DNA of 64,000 nt from Blautia hominis (GTDB taxonomy: Bacteria > Bacillota > Clostridia > Lachnospirales > Lachnospiraceae): contig NQOF01000002.1 in assembly GCA_002270465.1 (NCBI GenBank), positions 682,001 through 746,000 of the forward strand, given 5' to 3'. Of the stretch, positions 24,215-31,882 are shown in pieces. The notes beneath the pieces are model-generated. The model saw only the letters and a list, made by a program, of their open reading frames with translations. It did no database searches and was not told where the DNA came from. Both the position numbers and the translations under genes were made by a program. The stretch's first letter is position 1. Every line of letters begins with the position of its first letter.

Positions 24215-24880
24215 ATGAATATTCTTCAAACGACGGACCTGAAAAAGTATTATGGCACAAAACCTAATATTACCCGTGCCCTTGACGGCATTAACTTTTC
24301 AGTAGAGCAGGGGGGATTTACGGCTGTGGTCGGTACGTCCGGAAGCGGTAAATCCACACTTCTGCATATGATTGGCGGGCTTGACCTTCCAACCTCCGGC
24401 AGTGTTATGGTATGCGGTAGGGAACTGGCAAAGATGAATGATGATCAGCTTACTATTTTTCGCCGGCGTAGTATTGGTTTTATTTTTCAGAATTATAACC
24501 TTGTGCCGATTTTAAATGTATACGACAATATTGTCCTTCCAGTGGAACTGGACGGCAATAAGCCAGACACTAAGTTTGTTAATGAAGTGGTAGCTATGCT
24601 TGGGCTGGAGGACAAGCTGAACAGTATGCCAAATAACCTTTCCGGGGGACAGCAGCAGAGGGTAGCCATTGCCAGGGCACTTGTGACTAAGCCGGCTATT
24701 GTTCTGGCTGACGAGCCGACAGGGAACCTTGATACAAAGACCAGTGCTGATGTGTTAGGACTGCTGAAACGCACCGGAAATGAGTTTCATCAGACCATTG
24801 TAATGATCACACATAACAACGGGATTGCCCAGCTTGCCGACCGCATTGTGCGTATTGAGGACGGCAGGATTGCAGAGTAG
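24215..24880 (+). CDS. ABC transporter ATP-binding protein (BceA/MacB-like)
   Basis: 221 residues: Walker A GTSGSGKST (~41-49), Q-loop FIFQNYNLVP, signature LSGGQQQRVAIARAL and Walker B VLADEPTGNLDTK. It forms the exporter with the permease starting 14 bp after its stop. With RR, HK and permease it makes the four-gene module seen for peptide-antibiotic detoxification in Firmicutes; the inducer is not shown by the sequence. Confidence 0.93.
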   Translation: MNILQTTDLKKYYGTKPNITRALDGINFSVEQGGFTAVVGTSGSGKSTLLHMIGGLDLPTSGSVMVCGRELAKMNDDQLTIFRRRSIGFIFQNYNLVPILNVYDNIVLPVELDGNKPDTKFVNEVVAMLGLEDKLNSMPNNLSGGQQQRVAIARALVTKPAIVLADEPTGNLDTKTSADVLGLLKRTGNEFHQTIVMITHNNGIAQLADRIVRIEDGRIAE

Positions 24881-24893
24881 AGGAGGCAGTACG

Positions 24894-27290
24894 ATGACAT
24901 TACCATTTGAAAATGATACCGGCGGCATCATACGCAAAGTGGCTTCCGCTCAGCTTAAACATGACAAATTAAAAAAAGGGCTATCTGTTTTCGCAATTGC
25001 TTTGGCTGCGTTTCTGATGACTGCTGTGCTGCTTTTGACTTCCGGAATTGCTGCGGTTAATAAGAACGGGGGAAATAGTATTACTGGCTCTTACCATGCT
25101 CTTGTTTCCGGCATAACGCAAGAACAGTACAAGAACCTATCTTCTGACCGGCGTATCAGATCATTGGGATTTAACGCACCGGTTAAGAGTGTCAGGATGG
25201 GAGATAAAACACTTAATGTTTCCTGCTCAAATGAGGACAGTCTCACACTCAATGGATTGTCTCTTTCCAAAGGGAAAATGCCAGAAGAAAAGAATGAAAT
25301 AGTGATAGAGGAAGAATTTCTGCTTAGTCAAAAGATGAATGCTGAGATTGGCGAGACTATTTCGCTTCCCATAGAAGGCACCCGGGGGACAACGGATTTT
25401 GTAATATCAGGTTATCTTAAAACGGCAGCCAAAGGTACGGAAAGAACCTTATACGCAGCTATTGTTTCCATAAAATATTTTGAATTCATGGATGGGTGGA
25501 ATACATGTTCCGCATCCGCTATGTTCCGAATCAATATGGATGGAGCAGATATATATGATGATATCAAAACCACTGCAGAACAAATTTCTAAAGATGCCCA
25601 AATTGAGCAGTTACCATCTATCAACAAAGCTTTTATTGAACTTAGCCGGCCCTCCGTTTTCACGATCGCTGTTGCTGCCGCCGGACTTGTGATCGTCATT
25701 ATGGCGGGGATACTGGTAATTTACAGTATCTTTTATATTTCTATCATCAATTCGATCAAAGAGTATGGACAACTGCGGACGATCGGCATGACAACAAAAC
25801 AGATCAAACGGCTTGTAATGAAAGAAGGTACTTCTTTGACACTGGCGGGAGTTCCCATTGGCTTGGCAGCCGGGGTCCTTTTATCCTATCTCCTGATCCC
25901 GCAGGGATTTCGGCTGAATCAATTGTTTTGGGTGTGCCCCGTTGTTGCGGTGTTGGTCTATATCACAGTACGTTTGTCGATCAGAAAACCGGCGAGGACA
26001 GCAGCGACGGTTTCTCCCATTGAAGCTTCCCGGTATGAGATGGGGGATAGTGCGGTACACATGCGCAAATATAAAAAGTTGACATTGTTTTCTTTGGCAA
26101 GATTTCAAATTCTGCGCTATAAAAAGAAAAATCTACTGACCATTGCGTCACTTGTTTTGACCGGTGTGCTGCTGTTGGGTTTATCCTCTGTCCTTTCCTC
26201 TGTAGATGCACGGGAGATGTCTTTATCAGGTTTTGAGAGCGGGCAGTTTTTTGTAAGGATCAGTGATGAAGAACTGAGGGATACTGCATTAGAACTGGTG
26301 CAGAAGGATAGTCCTTTTACCAAAGAAGTATATGATGCTCTGCGTCATCTCTCCGGGGTCACAAAAGTTACAGCCTATCAGGAGCTGCCTGTATCCCGTG
26401 ACCTGCAGTCGCAGGAATCCGATAATGCGGTTGTTGGTTTTGGGCAGGAGGATATGGAGCTGATACAAAGCTGCGCTGCAGTGGGCAGAATTCCGGATTA
26501 TGAGACGATGGCATCGAAAAACCAACTGATCGTCGGCAGAGCGGATGACTTTGAGGAATACTTTAATACAAAACCAAAAGCCGGGGCATTTGTGACGATA
26601 AAAGTTTTTGACGGTGAACACAGCAGGGATATGCAGTTTGAAATAGCTGCAGTACTTGACCAAAGCAAAATAGGGAATAATGGGGATAAAATTGATATGA
26701 TCTTACTGCCTTTGGATGCCATGAACAAGATTGCGCAGAGTAATCTAACATATCAATATGCAGTCAGTGTTGAGGAAAGTTACGAACAGCAGGCAGAAAA
26801 GGAAATAAGGCAGTTTATAACAGGCAGTCCGCGCTTGTATGTTTCCTCCCTTTCAGACGCAGTCGCACAGAATGAAAATTTCCTGCAGGGAACCAAGCTT
26901 GCACTTGCTGTTGCAATTGTCTTGATTGGCTGCTTTTCTGTAATGAATCTACTGAATACGGTTCTGACAGGCATTATTGTAAGGCGCAGAGAATTTGCGC
27001 TTATGCGTTCTGTGGGAATGTCACAAAAGCAGCTCTCTGCCATGGTATACTGGGAAGGAATGCTTATCGTTTCTGTGGGACTTGTATTTTCACTTGCTAT
27101 TGGGGGAGGCGTCGGATATATGCTCTGCAGTTTTTTGAAAAGCAGTTTTATGACTTATATGAATTATCACTTTCCGGTAAGTGTTACGGTGATCTACTGT
27201 TTGATCGTTCTGGCATGTACCGCAGTGATTACGGGAACCGCATTGAAACAGCAAAGTAAATGGTCTTTGATCGAACTTTTGAGGAAGTGA
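24894..27290 (+). CDS. ABC transporter permease with two FtsX domains
   Basis: 798 residues from ATG 24894 (GAGGAGGCAGTACG upstream); the longer frame from 24825 lies inside the ATPase. TM1 is at ~38-60, followed by an extracellular region to ~250. The first FtsX core spans ~260-370, then a helix pair before a second extracellular domain (~440-660), and the last FtsX core covers ~670-790. The layout is like that of the permease at 7158, though the sequence is quite different. It probably functions with the kinase at 23070. Confidence 0.9.
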   Translation: MTLPFENDTGGIIRKVASAQLKHDKLKKGLSVFAIALAAFLMTAVLLLTSGIAAVNKNGGNSITGSYHALVSGITQEQYKNLSSDRRIRSLGFNAPVKSVRMGDKTLNVSCSNEDSLTLNGLSLSKGKMPEEKNEIVIEEEFLLSQKMNAEIGETISLPIEGTRGTTDFVISGYLKTAAKGTERTLYAAIVSIKYFEFMDGWNTCSASAMFRINMDGADIYDDIKTTAEQISKDAQIEQLPSINKAFIELSRPSVFTIAVAAAGLVIVIMAGILVIYSIFYISIINSIKEYGQLRTIGMTTKQIKRLVMKEGTSLTLAGVPIGLAAGVLLSYLLIPQGFRLNQLFWVCPVVAVLVYITVRLSIRKPARTAATVSPIEASRYEMGDSAVHMRKYKKLTLFSLARFQILRYKKKNLLTIASLVLTGVLLLGLSSVLSSVDAREMSLSGFESGQFFVRISDEELRDTALELVQKDSPFTKEVYDALRHLSGVTKVTAYQELPVSRDLQSQESDNAVVGFGQEDMELIQSCAAVGRIPDYETMASKNQLIVGRADDFEEYFNTKPKAGAFVTIKVFDGEHSRDMQFEIAAVLDQSKIGNNGDKIDMILLPLDAMNKIAQSNLTYQYAVSVEESYEQQAEKEIRQFITGSPRLYVSSLSDAVAQNENFLQGTKLALAVAIVLIGCFSVMNLLNTVLTGIIVRRREFALMRSVGMSQKQLSAMVYWEGMLIVSVGLVFSLAIGGGVGYMLCSFLKSSFMTYMNYHFPVSVTVIYCLIVLACTAVITGTALKQQSKWSLIELLRK

Positions 27291-27468
27291 TAACCTGCCT
27301 TATAAAGTGTGTGGTCATTGGAACGGCGAAAGCGGTACTTGGTTTTTATGTGGACTGATGCAATAACATGCGGTAAAATTTCAGTCATCATGTATATGGA
27401 GTTTTTGCCAAATTATTGATACTATAGAAAAGAAGCTATAAATGAAATGCACATAAGGAGGTGATCAA

Positions 27469-27666
27469 ATGAGAGAATGTATTCGCTGCCACACAGAAAT
27501 GGTTGAGGGCTGTGATCTGAAGGTTCAGGGAGCCGGGTATGGTATTATTTTGGCCGACAGTGAAAAGATATTTGCCAATAGGCTTGGAAAGCCTAAAGTT
27601 GCCGTCTGCCCCAAATGTGGGGAGGTTTCTATTTATTTTGATAATGTGGATCTGCTGAAAAAATAA
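27469..27666 (+). CDS. Small zinc-ribbon nucleic-acid-binding-type protein
   Basis: 65 residues with a perfect ribosome site (AAGGAGGTGATCAA). Two metal-binding pairs, CIRC (residues 4-7) and CPKCG (~51-55), flank a short beta-rich core (VQGAGYGIILADSEKIF). This is the common Lachnospiraceae CxxC-40-CxxCG mini-protein, usually annotated only as nucleic-acid-binding or zinc ribbon. A monocistronic gene ending upstream of a structured region. Confidence 0.8.
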   Translation: MRECIRCHTEMVEGCDLKVQGAGYGIILADSEKIFANRLGKPKVAVCPKCGEVSIYFDNVDLLKK

Positions 27667-27779
27667 AAATAAATGCCGCATAAGTTCTGGAACCGGCTTT
27701 TCTGTACGGGGGCCTCCTAAAGATTTGCGGCATAAGTTCCTGATGACAAAACCAAGCAGGGCGGACTCCCCGGAAAAGG

Positions 27780-27828
27780 AAAGCCAGCCGGGCATATCAA
27801 GCTTTCTTTGATATGCCCGGCTGGCTTT
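27780..27828. terminator. Very long perfect hairpin between convergent genes
   Basis: 21-bp perfect arms, AAAGCCAGCCGGGCATATCA and A (27780-27800) with the complement at 27808-27828 and a 7-nt loop. On the minus strand it is followed by TTTCCTTTT, so it terminates the membrane protein gene at 27901; it may serve the zinc-ribbon gene too. A second, weaker pairing (ATGCCGCA 27674-27681 with TGCGGCAT further on) lies between it and the zinc-ribbon gene. Confidence 0.75.
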
Positions 27829-27900
27829 ATCAGATGACGCGTATGCCTGTTAAGCGCGAAGCCTTTTGAGCTGCAGTTCGGACCAGTTTTAAGCGGCTGC

Positions 27901-28752
27901 TTACCGGAAATAAAGGATCACAGGCACCGCGATGAGCACTAAATTGATGATCATACACACAATCTGTACGGGCCTTGATCTTACTTTTTTAACAAAAGCA
28001 GTTATTTTTTCGTTTTCCAGCCGCTGTTCTACCTGCTCTTTACAAGCGATTTGAAATACACCGCCGCAAGTCAGGCTGTTGGCGCGAAATACCAGCCACA
28101 GGCCGGGATTTCCTGTCAGCAGCACGCTTATTATGGGACTGAGCAGGATGCCGATATGCAGATAGCCGATAGCGGGGCTGAATTCTCCCACAACGAAAAG
28201 CCAGTTCCAGATGGTGTAGGCAGCAAGCCAGCACACCGTACCGATGGCCATTACCTGGCTGGTGGTAAATAGTGTATCTGTGTGCGGACCGGCGTTGGCT
28301 GTGTAGATGGCGGTGAATGGTCCTGCGACGTTCGGGAACCACTCACCAGCCAGTGTGAAGACGGAGGCGCTGAGAAAGAGGCCGGTTACAAAGTTAAAGG
28401 GCTGGTGGTTCTTGAGCAGGTCTGTGATCGTAGCCTCCATACAATTGATGATGAGAAATACCAGAACAATGTTGACGTAAAGCCTGCCTCTCATCAATCC
28501 GAACAGGGGCAGGAGGATCAGTACGCGCATAACTACCAGCGTGCTGAGTTTCAATTTTTCAAACATTACCATTTTCAGCTTGCACAATACAATGATGGGC
28601 AGGATCACGTTGACGGGAAGGTTCACCCATAACGGAAAATAAGAGGCGAGCATGGACACCGCCAGAATCGCTGCAAACCAGATGAGGAAAGTGCCAAATT
28701 GACCTACTTTGTCGAAGAGTTTCCAAATACCGCAGGACTGTTTTTCTTTCAT
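27901..28752 (-). CDS. Polytopic membrane protein, family not recognised
   Basis: 283 residues from ATG 28752 (GGAGGA 6 bp upstream); the longer frame contains that ribosome site. About eight hydrophobic helices are visible from ~20 to 275, with a short polar N-terminus (KEKQSCGIWKLFDKVGQF) and a Lys/Glu-rich loop near 235-260 (EQVEQRLENEKITAFVKKVR). No conserved motif that would show substrate or enzyme activity was seen. Single gene in its own transcript, bounded by the 27780 hairpin. Could be a small transporter or sensor. Confidence 0.7.
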   Translation of the reverse strand: MKEKQSCGIWKLFDKVGQFGTFLIWFAAILAVSMLASYFPLWVNLPVNVILPIIVLCKLKMVMFEKLKLSTLVVMRVLILLPLFGLMRGRLYVNIVLVFLIINCMEATITDLLKNHQPFNFVTGLFLSASVFTLAGEWFPNVAGPFTAIYTANAGPHTDTLFTTSQVMAIGTVCWLAAYTIWNWLFVVGEFSPAIGYLHIGILLSPIISVLLTGNPGLWLVFRANSLTCGGVFQIACKEQVEQRLENEKITAFVKKVRSRPVQIVCMIINLVLIAVPVILYFR

Positions 28753-29050
28753 CGTGTTTCCTCCTTTTTTCAAAGCTGAACAATAGTTTCCTTACTATAA
28801 GTATAGCTTTTTCCGGTGCTTCTGACAAGTGAAGCGGCCATGATACGGCGTGTAATTTGCCGAACCCTTCCCCATGGCGATTTTTTATAAACATAGTCTC
28901 GTATTACTGACCTGTGCGTGGTATATCTGCCATGTGTGGGTCTTTTTTATGATCAGCTCGCAGCTTGATTTCGGCAGACAAAATGGCTAATCATTGATAT
29001 TCTTAGCGGGATTTGTTATACTGATACTATTATTATGTATGTGAACAAAG

Positions 29051-29314
29051 ATGCAGCAGAAGAAAATGGAACTTGGAAAGATTTCAACATCCCAAAATGC
29101 CACCGCACCTGATATCCCTCAGTCGGATTCCATAATAGCATGTGTAGCCGAGGGGAATCAAATACCAAACCAGGATTTCCGCCTGCATTTTAATGTCTGG
29201 GATACGGTAAGAGAGTTGAGTCAGCAGCTTTGCCAGGGGCAGAGTGTGGATGAAGTGACAGAAGAATATGATTCCAGGCAGAAGGAGGAAATCGCCCTGT
29301 ATGGAAAGCAGTGA
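29051..29314 (+). CDS. Small ORF, possibly solute-binding-protein tail remnant
   Basis: 87 codons with no clear ribosome site. The C-terminal part (DFRLHFNVWDTVRELSQQ, then VDEVTEEYDSRQKEEIALYG) has the look of the last helices of ABC extracellular solute-binding proteins, while the N-terminal 35 residues do not look like any such protein. It may be the relic of a lost sugar-transport gene. It precedes the hybrid kinase by 95 bp. Both identity and expression are doubtful. Confidence 0.3.
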   Translation: MQQKKMELGKISTSQNATAPDIPQSDSIIACVAEGNQIPNQDFRLHFNVWDTVRELSQQLCQGQSVDEVTEEYDSRQKEEIALYGKQ

Positions 29315-29409
29315 GGCGCTGCCCATCATTTTGCGGAAAACATGGCCGGTTCATGCCGGGCGCCTGTTTCAGAGCCTGCATGATATTTTGAGTGATAAGG
29401 AGAAAAACT

Positions 29410-31833
29410 ATGGATAAGAGGCAATTGGATGCATTGGCAGGGAAGACCGGTGCGGCCGTACCTTTGGAGGGATACCGTGGGGTATGTGATGCCATGAAAA
29501 TAGAAGCATTGGGCTTTTGGCTTGATGATGACCTCACTATTTTATGGGCAAGCAATTGGTTTTATCAGAAAGCAGGATATACGGAGAACGAGTTTTGCAG
29601 GCAGTTTTCAAGCCTGCGGCAGTATTATATGGCCTATCCCAAGGAGTTTCGATACATAAAATGTCATCTTGAGGAGGCTGCTGCAGGCAGGCTGTCAGAT
29701 GTGGAACTGACGGTACCCATCCCTGTGAAAGAGGACCGGGTAGTATGGGGACGTATGACTGCCACATTTTCAGGTATGCGATCTGATGGGCGGATGGAGT
29801 GCCGTGCATTTTATAAAGCAATTGACAGTGAATTTCAGAATATACTGAAGGAAAACTATCATCTGAAGGAGGCTGCAGGGTATTTTAAATGGGTTCTGGA
29901 TGAATATTCCGGAAATGCGTATATTGCAGATATGGAAAACTATGAGCTGCGTTATATTAACAGGGCCGCCAGCGAAACGCTGCAGCTTCCGGTTGAGAAG
30001 GTGGTAGGCCGTAAGTGCTATGAAGTCATTCAGAACCTGAACGCACCTTGTCCGTTCTGTACCAATCACTGCCTGAACAAGGATGGATTTTATGAATGGG
30101 AATATTACAACCCGTTTTTGAAACGTTCTTATATGCTGAAGGACCGTATCATTGAGTGGGAAGGCAGGGAATGCCGTCTGGAGCTTTCACTTGACAATTT
30201 CAGTCCCCAGTACAAGCTGGAGAAGATGGACAGGGAGAGGGATGCCATAATGCGGACTATTCCGGGAGGCTTTGCCAGGGTAGATGCCCGGGATGGGAAG
30301 ACCGTTATCTGGTACGGCGGAGATTTTCTCCATATGATCGGCTACACAAAAGAGCAGTTTGAAAAGGAACTGCATTTTCAGTGTACCTATATTCATCCGG
30401 ATGACCTGCCCCGGGCCACTGAAATGATGAACCATTCAAAAGAGACTCAAATGCCCACTACTGCAGAAGGGCGTATCCTGACCCGTGATGGCACCCAGAA
30501 GGTACTGACCATGACATTTTGCTATGTGAGTGCTGAAAACAGTTGGGACGGCATTGAATCTTTCTACAGCGTTGGTATTGACATTACAAAAGAGCGGGAA
30601 GTACAGGAGCAGCAGCGTAACGCGCTGGAGGAGGCCTATCAGGTGGCGAGAGTGGCAAATGCGGCAAAGACCAATTTTCTATCATCCATGTCCCATGATA
30701 TCCGGACACCCATGAATGCGATCATGGGTATGGCTGCAATTGCGCAGGCCAATCTGGATTCACCGGAAAAAATAGAGGACTGTCTGGATAAGATAAACAC
30801 CTCAGGCAGGCATTTGCTCAGTTTGATCAGTGATGTGCTGGATATGTCAAAAATAGAGAGCGGGAAAGTCTCTTTGGCGCCGGCCCAGGTCAATCTTTCA
30901 AATTTGATACGGGAAGTCATGGATGTATGCCGCCCCCTGATAAATGAGAAACACCAGATATTTCAGATGAAAATTGGAAGAATGTGCCATGAGAATGTGA
31001 TCACAGATGGGGACCGCCTGCGCCAAGTACTGATGAATCTGCTTTCCAACGCCATAAAGTACACCCACAAAGGCGGTGAGATCACACTTAGAATCAATGA
31101 GCGGAATTCCTTAGTCCCCAATAAATGCCAGTATGAATTTATCTGTTCGGACAACGGGATCGGCATATCAAAAGAATTTCTGCCATATATATTCGACGCT
31201 TTTGCGCGGGCAGATGATTCCAGAATCAGCAGGATTCAAGGCACAGGCCTCGGAATGGCAATTACAGAAAATATCGTGCGTATGATGAACGGCACCATTG
31301 ATGTCAAGAGTGAGGAAGGCGTGGGGAGTACTTTTACTGTCTCCATACCCATGGATATTTGCGAAGAAGAGGAATCCCGGAGCAGCAGGTTGTCAAAAGT
31401 GACCGAAACAGAGACTGCAGTGGAGAAAAAGAAAGACGGGCTTTTTGGCAGGAAGGTTCTGCTGGCAGAGGACAATGATATTAACAGGGAGATAGTGGAA
31501 GAACTGCTTCAAATGCATCACATGATCGTAGATTCCACAGAGAACGGCAAAATGGTCAAGGAAGCTTTCGAGGCATCTGCCCCGGGGGATTACTGTGCTA
31601 TCCTGATGGATATCCAAATGCCGGTCATGAATGGGTATGACGCTGCTGCCGCGATCCGCAAACTGCCCCGGGAGGACGCCCGGACTATTCCGATCATCGC
31701 GCTGACTGCCAATGCTTTTACTACAGATGCAGTGAAGGCCCGCAGCGCGGGAATGAATGACCATCTTGCAAAACCTGTTGAGATTGAGCGGCTGCTGGAA
31801 GTTCTTCAAAAATGGATAGGGCAGCCTGTTTAA
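29410..31833 (+). CDS. Hybrid sensor histidine kinase with PAS domains (cytoplasmic)
   Basis: 807 residues from ATG 29410 (AAGGAG upstream). Order: PAS-like domain ~25-140; PAS ~155-275 with a Cys cluster (CPFCTNHC) that may bind metal or sense redox; PAS ~280-390; HisKA ~400-475 (FLSSMSHDIRTPMNAIMG); HATPase_c ~510-630 (NLLSNAIKYTHKGG, GTGLGMAI); REC ~670-800 (LLAEDNDINREI, D in ILMDIQMPVMNG). No TM helices, so it senses an internal signal. There is no output regulator next to it. It lies 49 bp upstream of a second hybrid kinase. Confidence 0.9.
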   Translation: MDKRQLDALAGKTGAAVPLEGYRGVCDAMKIEALGFWLDDDLTILWASNWFYQKAGYTENEFCRQFSSLRQYYMAYPKEFRYIKCHLEEAAAGRLSDVELTVPIPVKEDRVVWGRMTATFSGMRSDGRMECRAFYKAIDSEFQNILKENYHLKEAAGYFKWVLDEYSGNAYIADMENYELRYINRAASETLQLPVEKVVGRKCYEVIQNLNAPCPFCTNHCLNKDGFYEWEYYNPFLKRSYMLKDRIIEWEGRECRLELSLDNFSPQYKLEKMDRERDAIMRTIPGGFARVDARDGKTVIWYGGDFLHMIGYTKEQFEKELHFQCTYIHPDDLPRATEMMNHSKETQMPTTAEGRILTRDGTQKVLTMTFCYVSAENSWDGIESFYSVGIDITKEREVQEQQRNALEEAYQVARVANAAKTNFLSSMSHDIRTPMNAIMGMAAIAQANLDSPEKIEDCLDKINTSGRHLLSLISDVLDMSKIESGKVSLAPAQVNLSNLIREVMDVCRPLINEKHQIFQMKIGRMCHENVITDGDRLRQVLMNLLSNAIKYTHKGGEITLRINERNSLVPNKCQYEFICSDNGIGISKEFLPYIFDAFARADDSRISRIQGTGLGMAITENIVRMMNGTIDVKSEEGVGSTFTVSIPMDICEEEESRSSRLSKVTETETAVEKKKDGLFGRKVLLAEDNDINREIVEELLQMHHMIVDSTENGKMVKEAFEASAPGDYCAILMDIQMPVMNGYDAAAAIRKLPREDARTIPIIALTANAFTTDAVKARSAGMNDHLAKPVEIERLLEVLQKWIGQPV

Positions 31834-31882
31834 AAAAATAGGGTTACTTTAAAAGAATACGATAGCTATTGGAGTGTGAATC

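Noticed and set aside
27667-27780. Riboswitch or ncRNA in the structured gap after the zinc-ribbon gene
   Set aside because: Contains a weak ATGCCGCA/TGCGGCAT pairing but no consensus of any riboswitch I know; lies after, not before, a gene.
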